From Pyropia yezoensis (Eukaryota; Rhodophyta; Bangiophyceae; Bangiales; Bangiaceae), in contig CM020619.1 in assembly GCA_009829735.1 (NCBI GenBank), forward strand, positions 17,427,816 through 17,491,815: a stretch of DNA of 64,000 bases, in the 5' to 3' direction. The notes below the pieces were generated by a model that was not told the DNA's origin, made no database searches, and saw only the letters and a program-made list of their open reading frames with translations. Below are positions 9,134 through 21,775 of the stretch, piece by piece. Both the position numbers and the translations under genes were made by a program. The stretch's first letter is position 1. Each line of letters opens with the position of its first letter.

Positions 9134-9633
9134 NNNNNNNNNNNNNNNNNNNNNNNNNNNNNNNNNNNNNNNNNNNNNNNNNNNNNNNNNNNNNNNNNNN
9201 NNNNNNNNNNNNNNNNNNNNNNNNNNNNNNNNNNNNNNNNNNNNNNNNNNNNNNNNNNNNNNNNNNNNNNNNNNNNNNNNNNNNNNNNNNNNNNNNNNNN
9301 NNNNNNNNNNNNNNNNNNNNNNNNNNNNNNNNNNNNNNNNNNNNNNNNNNNNNNNNNNNNNNNNNNNNNNNNNNNNNNNNNNNNNNNNNNNNNNNNNNNN
9401 NNNNNNNNNNNNNNNNNNNNNNNNNNNNNNNNNNNNNNNNNNNNNNNNNNNNNNNNNNNNNNNNNNNNNNNNNNNNNNNNNNNNNNNNNNNNNNNNNNNN
9501 NNNNNNNNNNNNNNNNNNNNNNNNNNNNNNNNNNNNNNNNNNNNNNNNNNNNNNNNNNNNNNNNNNNNNNNNNNNNNNNNNNNNNNNNNNNNNNNNNNNN
9601 NNNNNNNNNNNNNNNNNNNNNNNNNNNNNNNNN
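9134..9633. other. Assembly gap, 500 N
   Basis: Exactly 500 N, a fixed-size scaffold gap. It separates the retrotransposon-bearing contig from a contig that starts inside the 280-bp satellite. Confidence 0.99.
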
Positions 9634-12600
9634 GACGCGGCTTCTGGCCGGCATCCATCGGCTTGGGCTCCAAACCGACAGTACCGACAGACCCTCATGC
9701 GTACTTGGGGGACACGTCCCGGCGTGATGGCTTCAAGTGGGACCGCTAACCACGGGCACCCCACCCAAAACCACGGGTTCCCACCCGAAACCACGGGTTC
9801 CCGCCCCAAAACACAGGTTTCGACACGGAGCCACATAGTTGTGCCACCCGAAAACACGGGTTCTGACACGGAACCACGGGTTCCCTTCGCAAAACCAGGG
9901 GTTTCCACCCGAGGACGCGGCTTCTGGCCGGGATCCATCGGCTCCCGCTCCAAACCGACAGTACCGACAGACCGTCATGCGAACGTGGGGGACACGTCCC
10001 GGCGTGATGGCTTCAAGTGGGACCGCTAACCACGGGCACCCCACCCAAAACCACGGGTTCCCACCCGAAACCACGGGTTCCCGCCCCAAAACACAGGTTT
10101 CGACACGGAGCCACATAGTTGTGCCACCCGAAAACACGGGTTCTGACACGGAACCACGGGTTCCCTTTACGAAACCAAGGGTTTCCACCCGAGGACGCGG
10201 CTTCTGGCCAGCATCCATCGGCTTCGGCTCCAAACCGAGAGTCCCGACAGACCCTCATGCGTACTTGGGGGACTTGTCCCGGCGTGATGGCTTGAAGTGG
10301 GACCGCTAACCACGGGCACCCCACCCAAAACCACGGGTTCCTAGCCGAAACCACGGGTTCCCGCCCCAAAACACAGGCTTCGACACGGAGCCACATAGTT
10401 GTGCCACCCGAAAACACGGGTTCTGACACGGAACCACGGGTTCCCTTTACGACATAAAGGGTTTCCACCCGAGGTCGCGGCTTCTGGCCGGGATCCATCG
10501 GCTCCCGCTCCAAACCAACAGTACCGACAGACCCTCATGCGAACGTGTGGGACACGTCCCGGCGTGATGGCTTGAAGTGGGACCGCTAACCACGGGCACC
10601 CCACCCAAAACCACGGGTTCCCACCCGAAACCACGGGTTCCCGCCCCAAAACACAGGTTTCGACACGGAGCCACATAGTTGTGCCACCCGGAAACACGGG
10701 TTCTGACACGGAACCACGGGTTCCCTTCACAAAACCAAGGGTTTTCACCCGAGGACGCGGCTTCTGGCCGGGATCCATCGGCTCCCGCTCAAATCTGATA
10801 AGGCCAACAGACCATCCTAAGCTATTTACGGACGCGTCCAGGCATGATGACATGCAGTCGGTCCGTCGACCACGGGCACCCCACCCAAAACCAAGGGTTC
10901 CCACCCGAAACCACGGGTTCCCGCCCCAAAACGAAGGCTTCGACACGGAGCCACATAGTTGTGCCACCCGAAAACACGGGTTCTGACACGGAACCACGGG
11001 TTCCCTTTACAAAACCAAGGGTTTCCACCCGAGGACGCGGCTTCTGGCCGGCATCCATCGGCTCCCGCTCCAAACCGACAGAGCCGAAAGACCGTCATGG
11101 GTACTTGGGGGACTCGTCCCGGCGTGATGGCTTGAAGTGGGACCGCTAACCACGGGCACCCACCCAAAACCACGGGTTCCAACCCGAAACCATGGGTTCC
11201 CGCCCCAAAACACAGGCTTCGACACGGAGCCACATAGTTGTGCCACCCGGAAACACGGGTTCTGACACGGAACCACGGGTTCCCTTCACAAAACCAGGGG
11301 TTTCCACCCGAGGACGCGGCTTCTGGCCGGGATCCATCGGCTCCCGCTCCAAACCGACAGTACCGACAAACCGTCATGCACAGTTGGGGGACTCGTCCCG
11401 GCGTGATGGCTTGAAGTGGGACCGCTAACAACGGCACCTCACCCAAAACCACGAATTCCTACCCGAAACCACGGGTTCCCGCCCCAAAACACAGGCTTCG
11501 ACACGGAGCCACATAGTTGTGCCACCCGAAAACACGGGTTCTGACACAGAACCACGGGTTCCGTTGACAAAACCAAGGGTTTCCACCCGAGGACGCGGCT
11601 TCTGGCCGGGATCCATCGGCTCCCGCTCCAAACCGACAGTACCGACAGACCGTCATGCGAACGTGGGGGACACGTTCCGGCGTGATGGTTTGAAGTGGGA
11701 CCGCTAACCACGGGCACCCCACCCAAAACCACGGGTTCCTACCCGAAACCAGGGGTTACCGCCCCAAAAACACAGGTTTCGACACGGAGCCACATAGTTG
11801 TGCCACCCGGAAACACGGGTTCTGACACGGAACCACGGGTTCCCTTCACAAAACCAGGGGTTTCCACCCGAGGACGCGGCTTCTGGCCGGGATCCATCGG
11901 CTCCCGCTCCAAACCGACAGTACCGACAAACCGTCATGCACAGTTGGGGGACTCGTCCCGGCGGTGGATGGCTTGAAGTGGGACCGCTAACAACGGCACC
12001 TCACCCAAAACCACGAATTCCTACCCGAAACCACGGGTTCCCGCCCCAAAACACCAGGCTTCGACACGGAGCCACATAGTTGTGCCACCCGAAAACACGG
12101 GTTCTGACACAGAACCACGGGTTCCGTGACAAAAACCAAGGGTTTCCACCCGAGGGACGCGGCTTCTGGCCGGGATCCATCGGCTCCCGCTCCAAACCGA
12201 CAGTACCGACAGACCGTCATGCGAACGTGGGGGACACGTTCCGGCGTGATGGTTTGAAGTGGGACCGCTAACCACGGGCACCCCACCCAAAACCACGGGT
12301 TCCTACCCGAAACAACGGGTTCCCGCCCCAAAACACAGGTTTCGACACGGAGCCACATAGTTGTGCCACCCGAAAACACGGGTTCTGACACGGAACCACG
12401 GGTTCCGTTCACAAAACCAAGGGATTCCACCCGAGGACGCGGCTTCTGGCCGGCATTCATTGGTTCCTGCTCCAAATGACAGTGCAGACAGCGCGTCAAG
12501 CGTACTAGCTGGACACGTCCCGGCGTGATGGCTTCAAGTGGGACCGCTCACCACGGGCACCCCACCCAAAACCACGGGTTCCCAGCCGACACCAGGGGTT

Positions 12601-15600
12601 ACCGCCCCAAAAACACAGGTTTCGACACGGAGCCACATGGTTGTGCCACCCGAAAACACGGGTTCTGACACGGAACCACGGGTTCCCTTTACGAAACCAA
12701 GGGTTTCCACCCGAGGGGCGCGGGTCGGCCCTGGATCCATCGGCTCCCGCTCAAGTCTGAGAGTGCCAACAGACCGTCATCAGCTGTTTATGGACGCCGT
12801 CCAGGCAAGATCAGTTACAGTCGGTCCGTCGACCACGGGCACCCCACCCAAAACCACGGGTTCCCAGCCGAAACCACGGGTTCCCGCCCCAAAACACAGG
12901 TTTCGACACGGAGCCACATAGTTGTGCCACCCGAAAACACGGGTTCTGACACGGAGCCACGGGTTCCCTTCACAAAACCAAGGGTTTCCACCCGAGGACG
13001 CGGCTTCTGGCCGGCATCCATCGGGTTCCACTCCAAATCGACAGAGCCGAAAGACCGTCATGTGTACTTGGGGGACTCATCCCGGCGTGATGGCTTCAAG
13101 TGGGACCGCTAACCACGGGCACCCCACCCAAAACCACGGGTTCCCACCCGAAACCACGGGTTCCCGCCCCAAAACACAGGTTTCGACACGGAGCCACATA
13201 GTTGTGCGACCCGAAAACACGGGTTCTGACACAGAACCACGGGTTCCCTTTACGAAACCAAGGGTTTCCACCCGAGGACGCGGCTTCTGGCCGGGATCCA
13301 TCGGCTCCCGCTCCAAACCGACAGTACCTACAGACCGTCATGCGTACTTGGGGGACTCGTCCCGGCGTGATGGCTTGAAGTGGGACCGCTAACCACGGGC
13401 ACCCCACCCAAAACCACGGGATCCTACTCGAAACCATGGGTTCCCGCCCCAAAACACAGGTTTAGACACGGAGCCACATAGTTGTGCCACCCGAAAACAC
13501 GGGTTCTGACACGGAACCACGGGTTCCCTTCACAAAACCAAGGGTTTCCACCCGAGGACGCGGCTTCTGGCCGGGATCCATCGGCTCCCGCTCCAAACCG
13601 ACAGTGCCGACAGACCGTTATGCGAACGTGGGGGACACGTCCCGGCGTGATGGTTTAAAGTGGGACCGCTAACCTGGGGCACCCCACCCAAAACCACGGG
13701 TTCCTACCCGAAACCATGGGTTCTCGCCCCAAAACACAGGTTTCGACACGGAGCCACATAGTTGTGCCACCCGAAAACACGGGTTCTGACACAGAACAAC
13801 GGGTTCCGTTTACAAAACCAAGGGTTTCCACGGAGCCACATAGTTGTGCCACCCAGAAACACGGGTTCCGACACGGAACCACGGGTTCCCTTCACAAAAC
13901 CAAGACTTTTCACCGGAGGACGCGGCTTCTGGCCGGGATCCATCGGCTCCCGCTCAAATCTGATAAGGCCAACAGACCATCATAAGCTATTTACGGACGC
14001 GTCCAGGCATGACGACATGCAGTCGGTCCGTCGACCACGGGCACCCCACCCAAAACCAAGGGTTCCTACCCGAAACCACGGGTTCCCGCCCCAAAACACA
14101 GGTTTCGACACGGAGCCACTTAGTTGTGCCACCCGAAAACACGGGTTCTGACACGGAACCACGGGTTCCGTTTACAAAACCAAGGGTTTCCACCCGAGCA
14201 CGCGGCTTCTGGCCGGGATCCATCGGCTCCCGCTCCAAACCGACAGGACCGACAGACCGTCATGCGAACGTGGGGGACACGTTCCGGCGTGATGGTTTGA
14301 AGTGGGACCGCTAACCACGGGCACCCCACCCAAAACCACGGGTTCCTAGCCGAAACAACGGGTTCCCGCCCCAAAACACAGGTTTCGACACGGAGCCACA
14401 TAGTTGTGCCACCCGAAAACACGGGTTCTGACACGGAACCACGGGTTCCCTTCGCAAAACCAGGGGTTTCCACCCGAGGACGCGGCTTCTGGCCGGCATC
14501 CATCGGCTCCCGCTCCAAACCGACAGTACCGACAGACCGTCATGCGAACTTGGGGGACAAGTCCCGGCGTGATGGCTTCAAGTGGGACCGCTAACCACGG
14601 GCACCCCACCCAAAACCACGGGTTCCTACCCGAAACCACGGGTTCCCGCCCCAAAACACAGGCTTCGACACGGAGCCACATAGTTGTGCCACCCGAAAAC
14701 ACGGGTTCTGACACGGAACCACGGGTTCCCTTTACGAAACCAAGGGTTTCCACCCGAGGACGCGGCTTCTGGCCGGCATCCATCGGCTTCCGCTCCAAAC
14801 CGACAGTGCCGAAAGACCGTCGTGGGTACTTGGGGGACTTGTCCCGGCGTGATGGCTTGAAGTGGGACCGCTCACCACGGGCACCCCACCCAAAACCACG
14901 GGTTCCCACCCGAAACCACGGGATCCCGCCCCAAAACACAGGTTTCGACACGGAGCCACATAGTTGTGCCACCCGAAAACACGGGTTCTGACACGGAACC
15001 ACGGGTTCCGTTTACAAAACCAAGGGTTTCCACCCGAGGACGCGGCTTCTGGCCGGGATCCATCGGCTCCCGCTCCAAACCGACAGTACCGACAGACGGT
15101 TATGCGAACGTGGGGGACACGTTCCGGCGTGATGGTTTGAAGTGGGACGGAACCACGGGTTCCCTTTACAAAACCAAGGGTTTTCACCCGAGGGCGCGGG
15201 TAAGGCCGGGATCCATCGGCTCCCGCTCAAATCTGATGAGGACAACAGACCATCCAAGGGTTTCCGCCCGAGGACGCGGTTTCTGGCCGGGATCCATCGG
15301 CTCCCGCTCCAAACCGACAGTACCTACAGACCGTCATGCGTACTTTGGGGACACGTCCCGGCGTGATGGCTTGAAGTGGGACCGCTAACAACGGCACCCC
15401 ACCCAGAACCACGGGTTCCCACCCCGAAACCACGGGTTCCCGCCCCAAAAACACAGGTTTCGACACGGAGCCACATAGTTGTGCCACCCGAAAACACGGG
15501 TTCTGACACGGAACCACGGGTTCCCTTTATAAAACCAAGGGTTTTTACCCTAGGGCGCGTGTCGGACCGGGATCTAGCGGCTCCCGCTCAAATGTCAGAG

Positions 15601-15712
15601 TGCCAATAGACCCTCATAAGCTGTTCAGGGACGCGGCCAGGCATGATGACTTGCAGTCGGTCCGTCGACCACGGGCACCCCACCCAAAACCAAAGGTTCC
15701 CACCCGAACCCA
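9634..15712 (+). repeat. Satellite of ~280-bp units, left arm
   Basis: About 22 tandem units of about 280 bp. The unit has two halves. One is a run of related short submonomers of 19-22 bp built on AAACCACGGGTTCC. The other is a less repetitive segment of about 110 bp that ends near GTGGGACCGCTAAC (type A) or near GTCGGTCCGTCGAC (type B). Type B units occur near 10790, 12750, 13960 and 15590. Long open frames occur in several phases on both strands because stop codons are rare in the monomer. The unit length is not a multiple of 3 and no frame persists, so it is not coding. Confidence 0.95.
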
Positions 15713-16790
15713 CGGCCAGAAGCCGCGTCCTCGGATGGAAACCCGTGGTTTTGTAAACGAAACCTGTGCTTCTGTGTCAGAACCCGTGTTTTCGGGTGGC
15801 ACAACTATTTGGCTCCGTGTCGAAACCTGTGCTTTGGGGCGAGAACCCATGGTTTCGGGTGGGAACCCGTGGTTTTGGGTGGGGTGCCCGTGGTTAGCGG
15901 TCCCACTTCAAGCCATGGGGCCTTGACCTGCTCCCAAAGTACTTTGGGAGCAGGTCAAGGGTACCCATAACGGTCTGTCGGCACTGTCGGTTTGGAGCGG
16001 GAGCCGATGGATCCGGCCAGAAGCCGCGTCCTCGGGTGGAAACCCCTGGTTTTGTAAACGGAACCCGTGGTTCCGTGTCAGAACCCGTGTTTTCGGGTGG
16101 CACAACTATGTGGCTCCGTGTTGAAACCTGTGTTTTGGGGCGGGAACCCTTGGTTTCGAGTAGGAACCCGTGGTTTTGGGTGGGGTGCCCGTGGTTAGCG
16201 GTCCCACTTGAAGCCATCACGCCGGGACGTGTCCCCCAAGTACCCACGACGGTCTTTCGGCACTGTCGGTTTGGAGCGGAAGCCGATAGATGCCGGCCAG
16301 AAGTCGCGTCCTCGGGTGGAAACCCTTGGTTTTGTAAAGGGAACCCGTGGTTCCGTGTCAGAACCCGTGTTTTCGGGTGGCACAACTATGTGGCTCCGTG
16401 TCGAAACCTGTGTTTTGGGACGAAAACCCGTGGTTTCGGGTGGGAACCCGTGGTTTTGGGTGGGGTACCCGTGGTTAGCGGTCCCACTTCAAGCCATCAC
16501 GCCGGGACGTGTCCCCCAAGTACGCGTGACGGTCTGTCGGTACTGTCGGTTTGGAGCCCAAGCCGATGGATCCCGGCCCGACCCGCGCCCTCGGGTGGAA
16601 ACCCCTGGTTTTGTGAAGGGAACCCGTGGTTCCGTGTCAGAACCCGTGTTTTTAGGTGGCACAACTATGTGGCTCCGTGTCGGAACCTGTGTTTTGGGGT
16701 GGGAGCCCGTGGTTTTGGGCGGCGACCCGTCTTTTCGGATGGTAGCTCGTGGTATTCTGCCGAACTTGAGTGCGTCTGACGCCGTGGTGT
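15713..16790 (-). repeat. 280-bp satellite in reversed orientation, left arm
   Basis: At about 15713 the units flip. Forward submonomers end in CCCACCCGAACCCACG and reverse-complement units begin at GCCAGAAGCCGCGTCCTCGG. About four units follow, one of them interrupted by a 40-bp palindrome. The mirrored flip is at about 29789 in the right arm. Confidence 0.9.
15921..15960. repeat. Perfect 40-bp palindrome inside the satellite
   Basis: The 20 bases CCTTGACCTGCTCCCAAAGT are followed immediately by their exact reverse complement, with no spacer. It replaces the part of the type A unit that normally carries the GGGAC/GTCCC dyad. No other unit in the window except its mirror copy carries it. Confidence 0.97.
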
Positions 16791-17209
16791 GCGGCCAGAA
16801 AGTCGTGGAGGTGTGTTGGAACGTTTTATGAAACAAAGCCGTTGTTTCAAGGGAAAGCCCGCGCTTCTGGGTTGCACCCTTTTGGTTGAACGATCAAACC
16901 CGTCGTTCCGGGTCAGAACCTTGGTTCTCGCGTGGAAACTCGTGGTTCTGGATCAGAACCTGTGGTTTTTGGTGGGATCCAGTTTTTTTTTGCGGAAACC
17001 CGTGGTTTTGGTTGAAGGGCTTTGTGTTGGGTGGAAACCCGTGTTATTGGTGGGAACCGGTGGTCTCGCGAGGGAACCCACGTTTTTGGGATGGAACCTG
17101 TGGGTTTGGTTCAGATGGTGGTGGGAGCGGCGCCTATCGGGGCGCAGGAGGGGTCTTCTACAGGACTAGACGCGGCAGCTACCGCGGCAGAGGGGCGGGC
17201 TGCTGCTAG
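16791..17209. repeat. Degenerate edge of the 280-bp array
   Basis: Beyond the last regular unit the submonomer theme continues in diverged form (GTGGTTCTGG, AACCCGTGGTTTTGG and similar), then fades into GC-rich sequence with CTACCGCGGCAGAGGGGCGG. The block is nearly identical to 51430-51858, where it continues into the WDR3 3' side. Here the match stops at 17208, right at the junction with a piece of WDR3. Confidence 0.85.
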
Positions 17210-17326
17210 GAGTAGAGCCGCACTGACCCGTCGGCGTGGCCCGCCGCCAGCAGCCGCCTGTCTGCACTCACCGCCAGCGCCGTCACGACGCCGGCGGTGG
17301 TGCGGGTGGCCGGGTCGGCCAGCCGC
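17210..17326 (-). pseudogene. WDR3: WDR3/UTP12 fragment, 117 bp
   Basis: This piece matches 53200-53316 of the WDR3 5' coding region, including the codons for VVTALAVSADRRLLAAGHADGSVRLYS on the minus strand (a WD repeat). It is joined on one side to the array edge and on the other, two bases later, to a 30-bp piece of the 54147 gene. It cannot work alone. Confidence 0.9.
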
Positions 17327-17328
17327 TG

Positions 17329-17358
17329 CATGGCGTCCCCGGGCCTCTCCTCGGGCAT
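17329..17358 (+). pseudogene. 30-bp piece of the start of the 54147 gene
   Basis: The bases match 54146-54175, that is, the base before the start codon and the first codons (MASPGLSSG) of the unrecognised gene there. The order WDR3 piece then this piece is the same as in the 53-54 kb locus, with about 830 bp missing between them. Confidence 0.85.
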
Positions 17359-17454
17359 GGCGGTATCCGCGCTATTCTGGGCAAGGGCGGCCCCTGCGGG
17401 AAATCAGCGAAGGCTTCAGTCCTTGGGGAGACAAGTGCAGTGATAAAGAGTGAG

Positions 17455-20298
17455 TCACACTCCATTGCATGCATGCACGACACGGCCAGCTTTCAAGCTG
17501 CCCATGATATGAGCGCGAAAGTCAGGCGTTGGCTCCGTCCCTGCACTTCCAACATTCCCACGAAGGCATTGATGCATAACGCTGCAAACGAACACACCCG
17601 CAGTCGTGACTGTTCGGCTGTTGCCAACTTTGTCCAACACGGAGGGTCCAGCTGCGTGCAGGTCTGCCAGCCTGCTTCGAGGCATCACCGGCCCAGCGGA
17701 CCATAGTCCGACCGAGCCCAGCTGCAGTGCCGGGTATGGAATCGAAGTGGTAGACAGTAAACGTCGCAGGTACCACTACGGCTATGCTCCAGTGACCGGC
17801 ATGGTTGATGGGCACACATATCCGCGATGAAGTGAACACATCTCTGTTTCTCGTCCAATGTTGAACAGCGTCGAAGCTGTACTGCCGCCGCTTCCCCAGC
17901 ATGAGATTGGTGTATAAAAACGTGGACAAGTAAGTGGTGCTGCCGTCGTCGACTTCGCGCTGTAGCAGTTGTGCGTAGGCATTGATGATGTTGTCGGTGA
18001 GCCAACCGAGGTCAGCGAGACGCTGCATGTCGTCAACTGAGATGGGAACCTTACCGACCAAAATGACCTCTTCAGGGACAAGCACGCTCGGCACTCTGCA
18101 GGTATGCAATCAATGAGGTCAGCCCAACTCAGCATTCAACAAACATGACTCACATTCGTAGTCCTCACCGACACTAACACCGACACACTCGCAATGAAAA
18201 GCAGCGTCGCAGACGTAGCAGTGACAGATGTCACCAAACTCGGGCCGATTACAAACGCACATGGATGGCCCCTTCGCAGTCTCGACCGTCATGACAGACT
18301 TTCGATGACGCGACGACCGCCGCAGCCGAGGGGTCGCGGCGACAGCAACACCGGCGACCGGCGGCTGACAGACAGCCGCACCAGAAATGGCGGCGGCGAC
18401 CGCCGGCGTGGCCGCGGCAGCCCCCGGCTGAGCAGCTGCAGACGCGGGACCGGCGACGGGTGCGACTCGTCGGAGAGCCATAGCTGTCCGCGTCTGCACA
18501 GCAGGCGCAGTCTTGGCCTGGTCGGCAACAGCCTCGGCGCCAGCCGAACGAACGGCAGTACTAGCAGCAGCTGGCGCTACATCCACAGCAGGTACGTCAG
18601 GCGCACGCTGAGAATTTGCTGAACGGCCGCCACGACGTGCGGGCCCACGAGCGTTGCCCGCCACTGGCGCAGCAGCCCGGTCAGAGGACGCACCCGCATA
18701 GCCCACACTCGCGGCAAAGCGAGAAACTGGGACCGCAAGCCGCTTTGACCGCCGAACGGAGCTGCCAAAAAAAGAGGGGGAGTGCTCTTTGCGGCTGTCC
18801 CCGTCGGCACCCGGCTCGTGAGGACGCCCCGCAGCGCCAGCTTCCCTGCAGTTTCCGTCCACGAACTCTCCCTCACCACCGCCATCGCCGCTCAGCTCCA
18901 TCCGATTTCGGCTGGCGTTCCCCTCATGTTGTTCGCCTCCAGCACCGTTGTAGCCATCAGGAGTACGGTCCGCCGAAGCGGACATTGCAAAGTCCAAGTG
19001 AACGCGGGCCACCTGCTTTGGCGCGTTTGGAGGAACTGGCGGGCGAACCTGCCAAGCCAGATGGCGGTCGGGAGCTTGGCGATCCAGACAGTACAGAAGT
19101 CAGCTTACTATTGTGGAGGTGCTTAGCAGCAGCGCGCACCACATTACGAGATACGCGCTTCACTGAGTCCTTGACGGACGGCGACGAGTCTTCCATCAAC
19201 GATGCTCCCGAAAAGCGCCGCATGAACGCACCAGAGCTCACCGAACGTGTCCGCGGGGAGTGTAGATCGGAACGCTTGACACCCGCCCCAGGCACTCGCC
19301 CCTTACGACCACGAGAAGAGGAACTTGGTGAAGCAGGTGCGCCCACTTTCGCAGCCGACGCGCCGGTTGCACTCAATGCAGGTGTGTCCAGGTAGACCGA
19401 GTGTCCGCGCGAGACAGGGACGGAAACGTCCACCGCGGCTCGCACCCCCGCAGGTGTCATGATGACTCCGGCTGATGCCCCAGCCACAAAAGCAGGAACA
19501 GCATGGTCAGGAAGAGGGGCACGAGCAGGCACAAGCTCAGGACCGAAAAGCACACCGGCCTGAGAGGCAACCGCAGCAGGATCAGAAACATTCAAAGCCT
19601 CGGGTGCCAGCGCCGCCACACGCGGCATCACCTCCCTCAACACATCCCGCTCCAGCTGGTCGGCCCACCTCCCCACCCACCACGTCACGATTGGCCGACT
19701 TGCCGCAGGGCAGCAACCCTGCTAAAAGAGTCGCGCGTAAAATGTGCACAGCGCCAGTCTTCGCAATCGACCGAGCCCGCCCAAGCAGCAGAGCACGTGC
19801 CTCCTCATCACCTGACAACAGCGCAGCCTCCGCATATGCATCCAACTTGGCAGTCCCCATGGAAAGCGATGAGTGGGACATCAACTTGTCAACAAAAACT
19901 GCTGCCTGCTCCAAGAACAAAATGCACGAGTCTTGATCATGCTCAGAATGATGCGTAAAGCCTTCCTGTTGGAGGGGCCTCCCCGCGCGAGACAAAGCGG
20001 CCGTCAAGCGACCCACAGCCGCCGGCCGACCAGGCTCTTGTTCGCCCCTCGTGGCGTAAAGCCTCTTGGCGAGATCCGCGTACGATCGAACGACACTACG
20101 CGAGCGCGCCGTCCAGGAGGTCTGAAAGGGCGCCGAAGAAGGAGAAACCAGCGCAGCCCCATCGTACAAAATCAACCACGTTGCGGACAGACACCAGCTC
20201 GGCTGCACGTCGACAATGGGCGTGCGCCACGAGCGCACATGGACATTCAGTTGCCCTGATTGCAGGCCGGTATTACGCTCAACCCGCTCCGACGCCAT
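17455..20298 (-). pseudogene. PHD finger/Ulp1 protease gene, left-arm copy, frame interrupted
   Basis: Reverse-complement copy of the gene at 25206-28046 and almost identical to it. Its reading frame is interrupted by three single-base insertions relative to the right-arm copy: near 19667 (a C run, CCC for CC), near 19018 (GG for G) and near 17600 (CCC for CC). All three lengthen short runs, the type of error left by long-read assembly, so this is more likely a poorly polished copy or haplotig than a decayed gene. The third lies just after the catalytic DCG of the protease. Domains and function are described under the right-arm copy. Confidence 0.85.
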
Positions 20299-20337
20299 GC
20301 GCGCCGGCAGGGTTTGACCGACCTCCCGGGAAACAGC

Positions 20338-21775
20338 TGGAGTGGCAGCCAGATGTGGGACCCGCCCTCCACGCCATACCAGGTGCAGGTGGAGTACGGG
20401 GAGGAGCGAATGGTGGGCGTTTTGAGAGCAAAGAATTGTCACCAAAACACCTCCCCCGCCGCCCACCCCTCCAGCACACACGGTAGACCACACGGTAGAC
20501 CACACGCAGACGACAAAAAAAGACGTACAGCATTGGGGGTTCGCCTGTGATCCCTCACCAGACTACTAACCCAACTCGCGGACGCTTGACTTCGGAATTC
20601 GGAATGGGTTCCGGTACGCGTGTCTCGGATATGGCCGTACGTGCAGAAAGGGGTATGGCGGCCCGATTTGACCCCGCCCACTGTGCCGAATTCCAATGAA
20701 ATCCGTGCATTGGTAGTGCAACAGCACACTTGCGTGCACGTGTTCGTCTGTTGTGCACGTGTGTGCCGTGGTTTGGGACTCGACGATGGACACAAAAAAC
20801 GCCTCACTTCCGTTTAGTTGATCACGTTGCGTCGCCTGTGGACAGCCAATTTTTCACTCCGTCAGACGCGAGCTTTCCCTCTTCCCGCCCCGGTCCATCC
20901 CGCTGGGTGTGCCCATCAGAGTTGGCTCTCCTCACCGCAATCCCAGTCCCACTCCGTAGCAGCCGAGTGTGAACTCGACAGCTGAGTTGAAGAGCTGTAG
21001 CCGAAACGAAAAAATTGGTTTTCCATGGTGGGCAGCTCCCACATTTGGATGGAGTGGCAGCCAGATGTGGGACCCGCCCTCCACGCCATACCAGGTGCAG
21101 GTGGAGTACGGGGAGGAGCGAATGGTGGGCGTTTTGAGAGCAAAGAATTGTCACCAAAACACCTCCCCCGCCGCCCACCCCTCCAGCACACACGGTAGAC
21201 CACACGGTAGACCACACGCAGACGACAAAAAAAGACAAAAGAAGACGTACAGCATTGGGGGTTCGCCTGTGATCCCTCACCAGACTACTAACCCAACTCG
21301 CGGACGCTTGACTTCGGAATTCGGAATGGGTTCCGGTACGCGTGTCTCGGATATGGCCGTACGTGCAGAAAGGGGTATGGCGGCCCGATTTGACCCCGCC
21401 CACTGTGCCGAATTCCAATGAAATCCGTGCATTGGTAGTGCAACAGCACACTTGCGTGCACGTGTTCGTCTGTTGTGCACGTGTGTGCCGTGGTTTGGGA
21501 CTCGACGATGGACACAAAAAACGCCTCACTTCCGTTTAGTTGATCACGTTGCGTCGCCTGTGGACAGCCAATTTTTCACTCCGTCAGACGCGAGCTTTCC
21601 CTCTTCCCGCCCCGGTCCATCCCGCTGGGTGTGCCCATCAGAGTTGGCTCTCCTCACCGCAATCCCAGTCCCACTCCGTAGCAGCCGAGTGTGAACTCGA
21701 CAGCTGAGTTGAAGAGCTGTAGCCGAAACGAAAAAATTGGTTTTCCATGGTGGGCAGCCGCCCCATTTGGATGGA
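20338..21775 (-). repeat. Tandem repeat of ~720-bp units, left arm (two units)
   Basis: Two units of about 722 and 712 bp in the orientation of the left PHD/Ulp1 copy, running into the gap. The right arm has two units more. The units upstream of the gene alternate in length because of a 10-bp difference in a T-rich stretch (in this orientation GACAAAAGAA is present or absent near 21235). Confidence 0.92.

Noticed and set aside
9052-10029. Long frames that run through the 500-N gap
   Set aside because: The open stretch is N bases, not sequence.
9634-16790. CRISPR-like array because of short repeats with spacers
   Set aside because: The submonomers are diverged, the spacers are not unique, and the larger 280-bp unit is itself tandem. 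The genome is eukaryotic.
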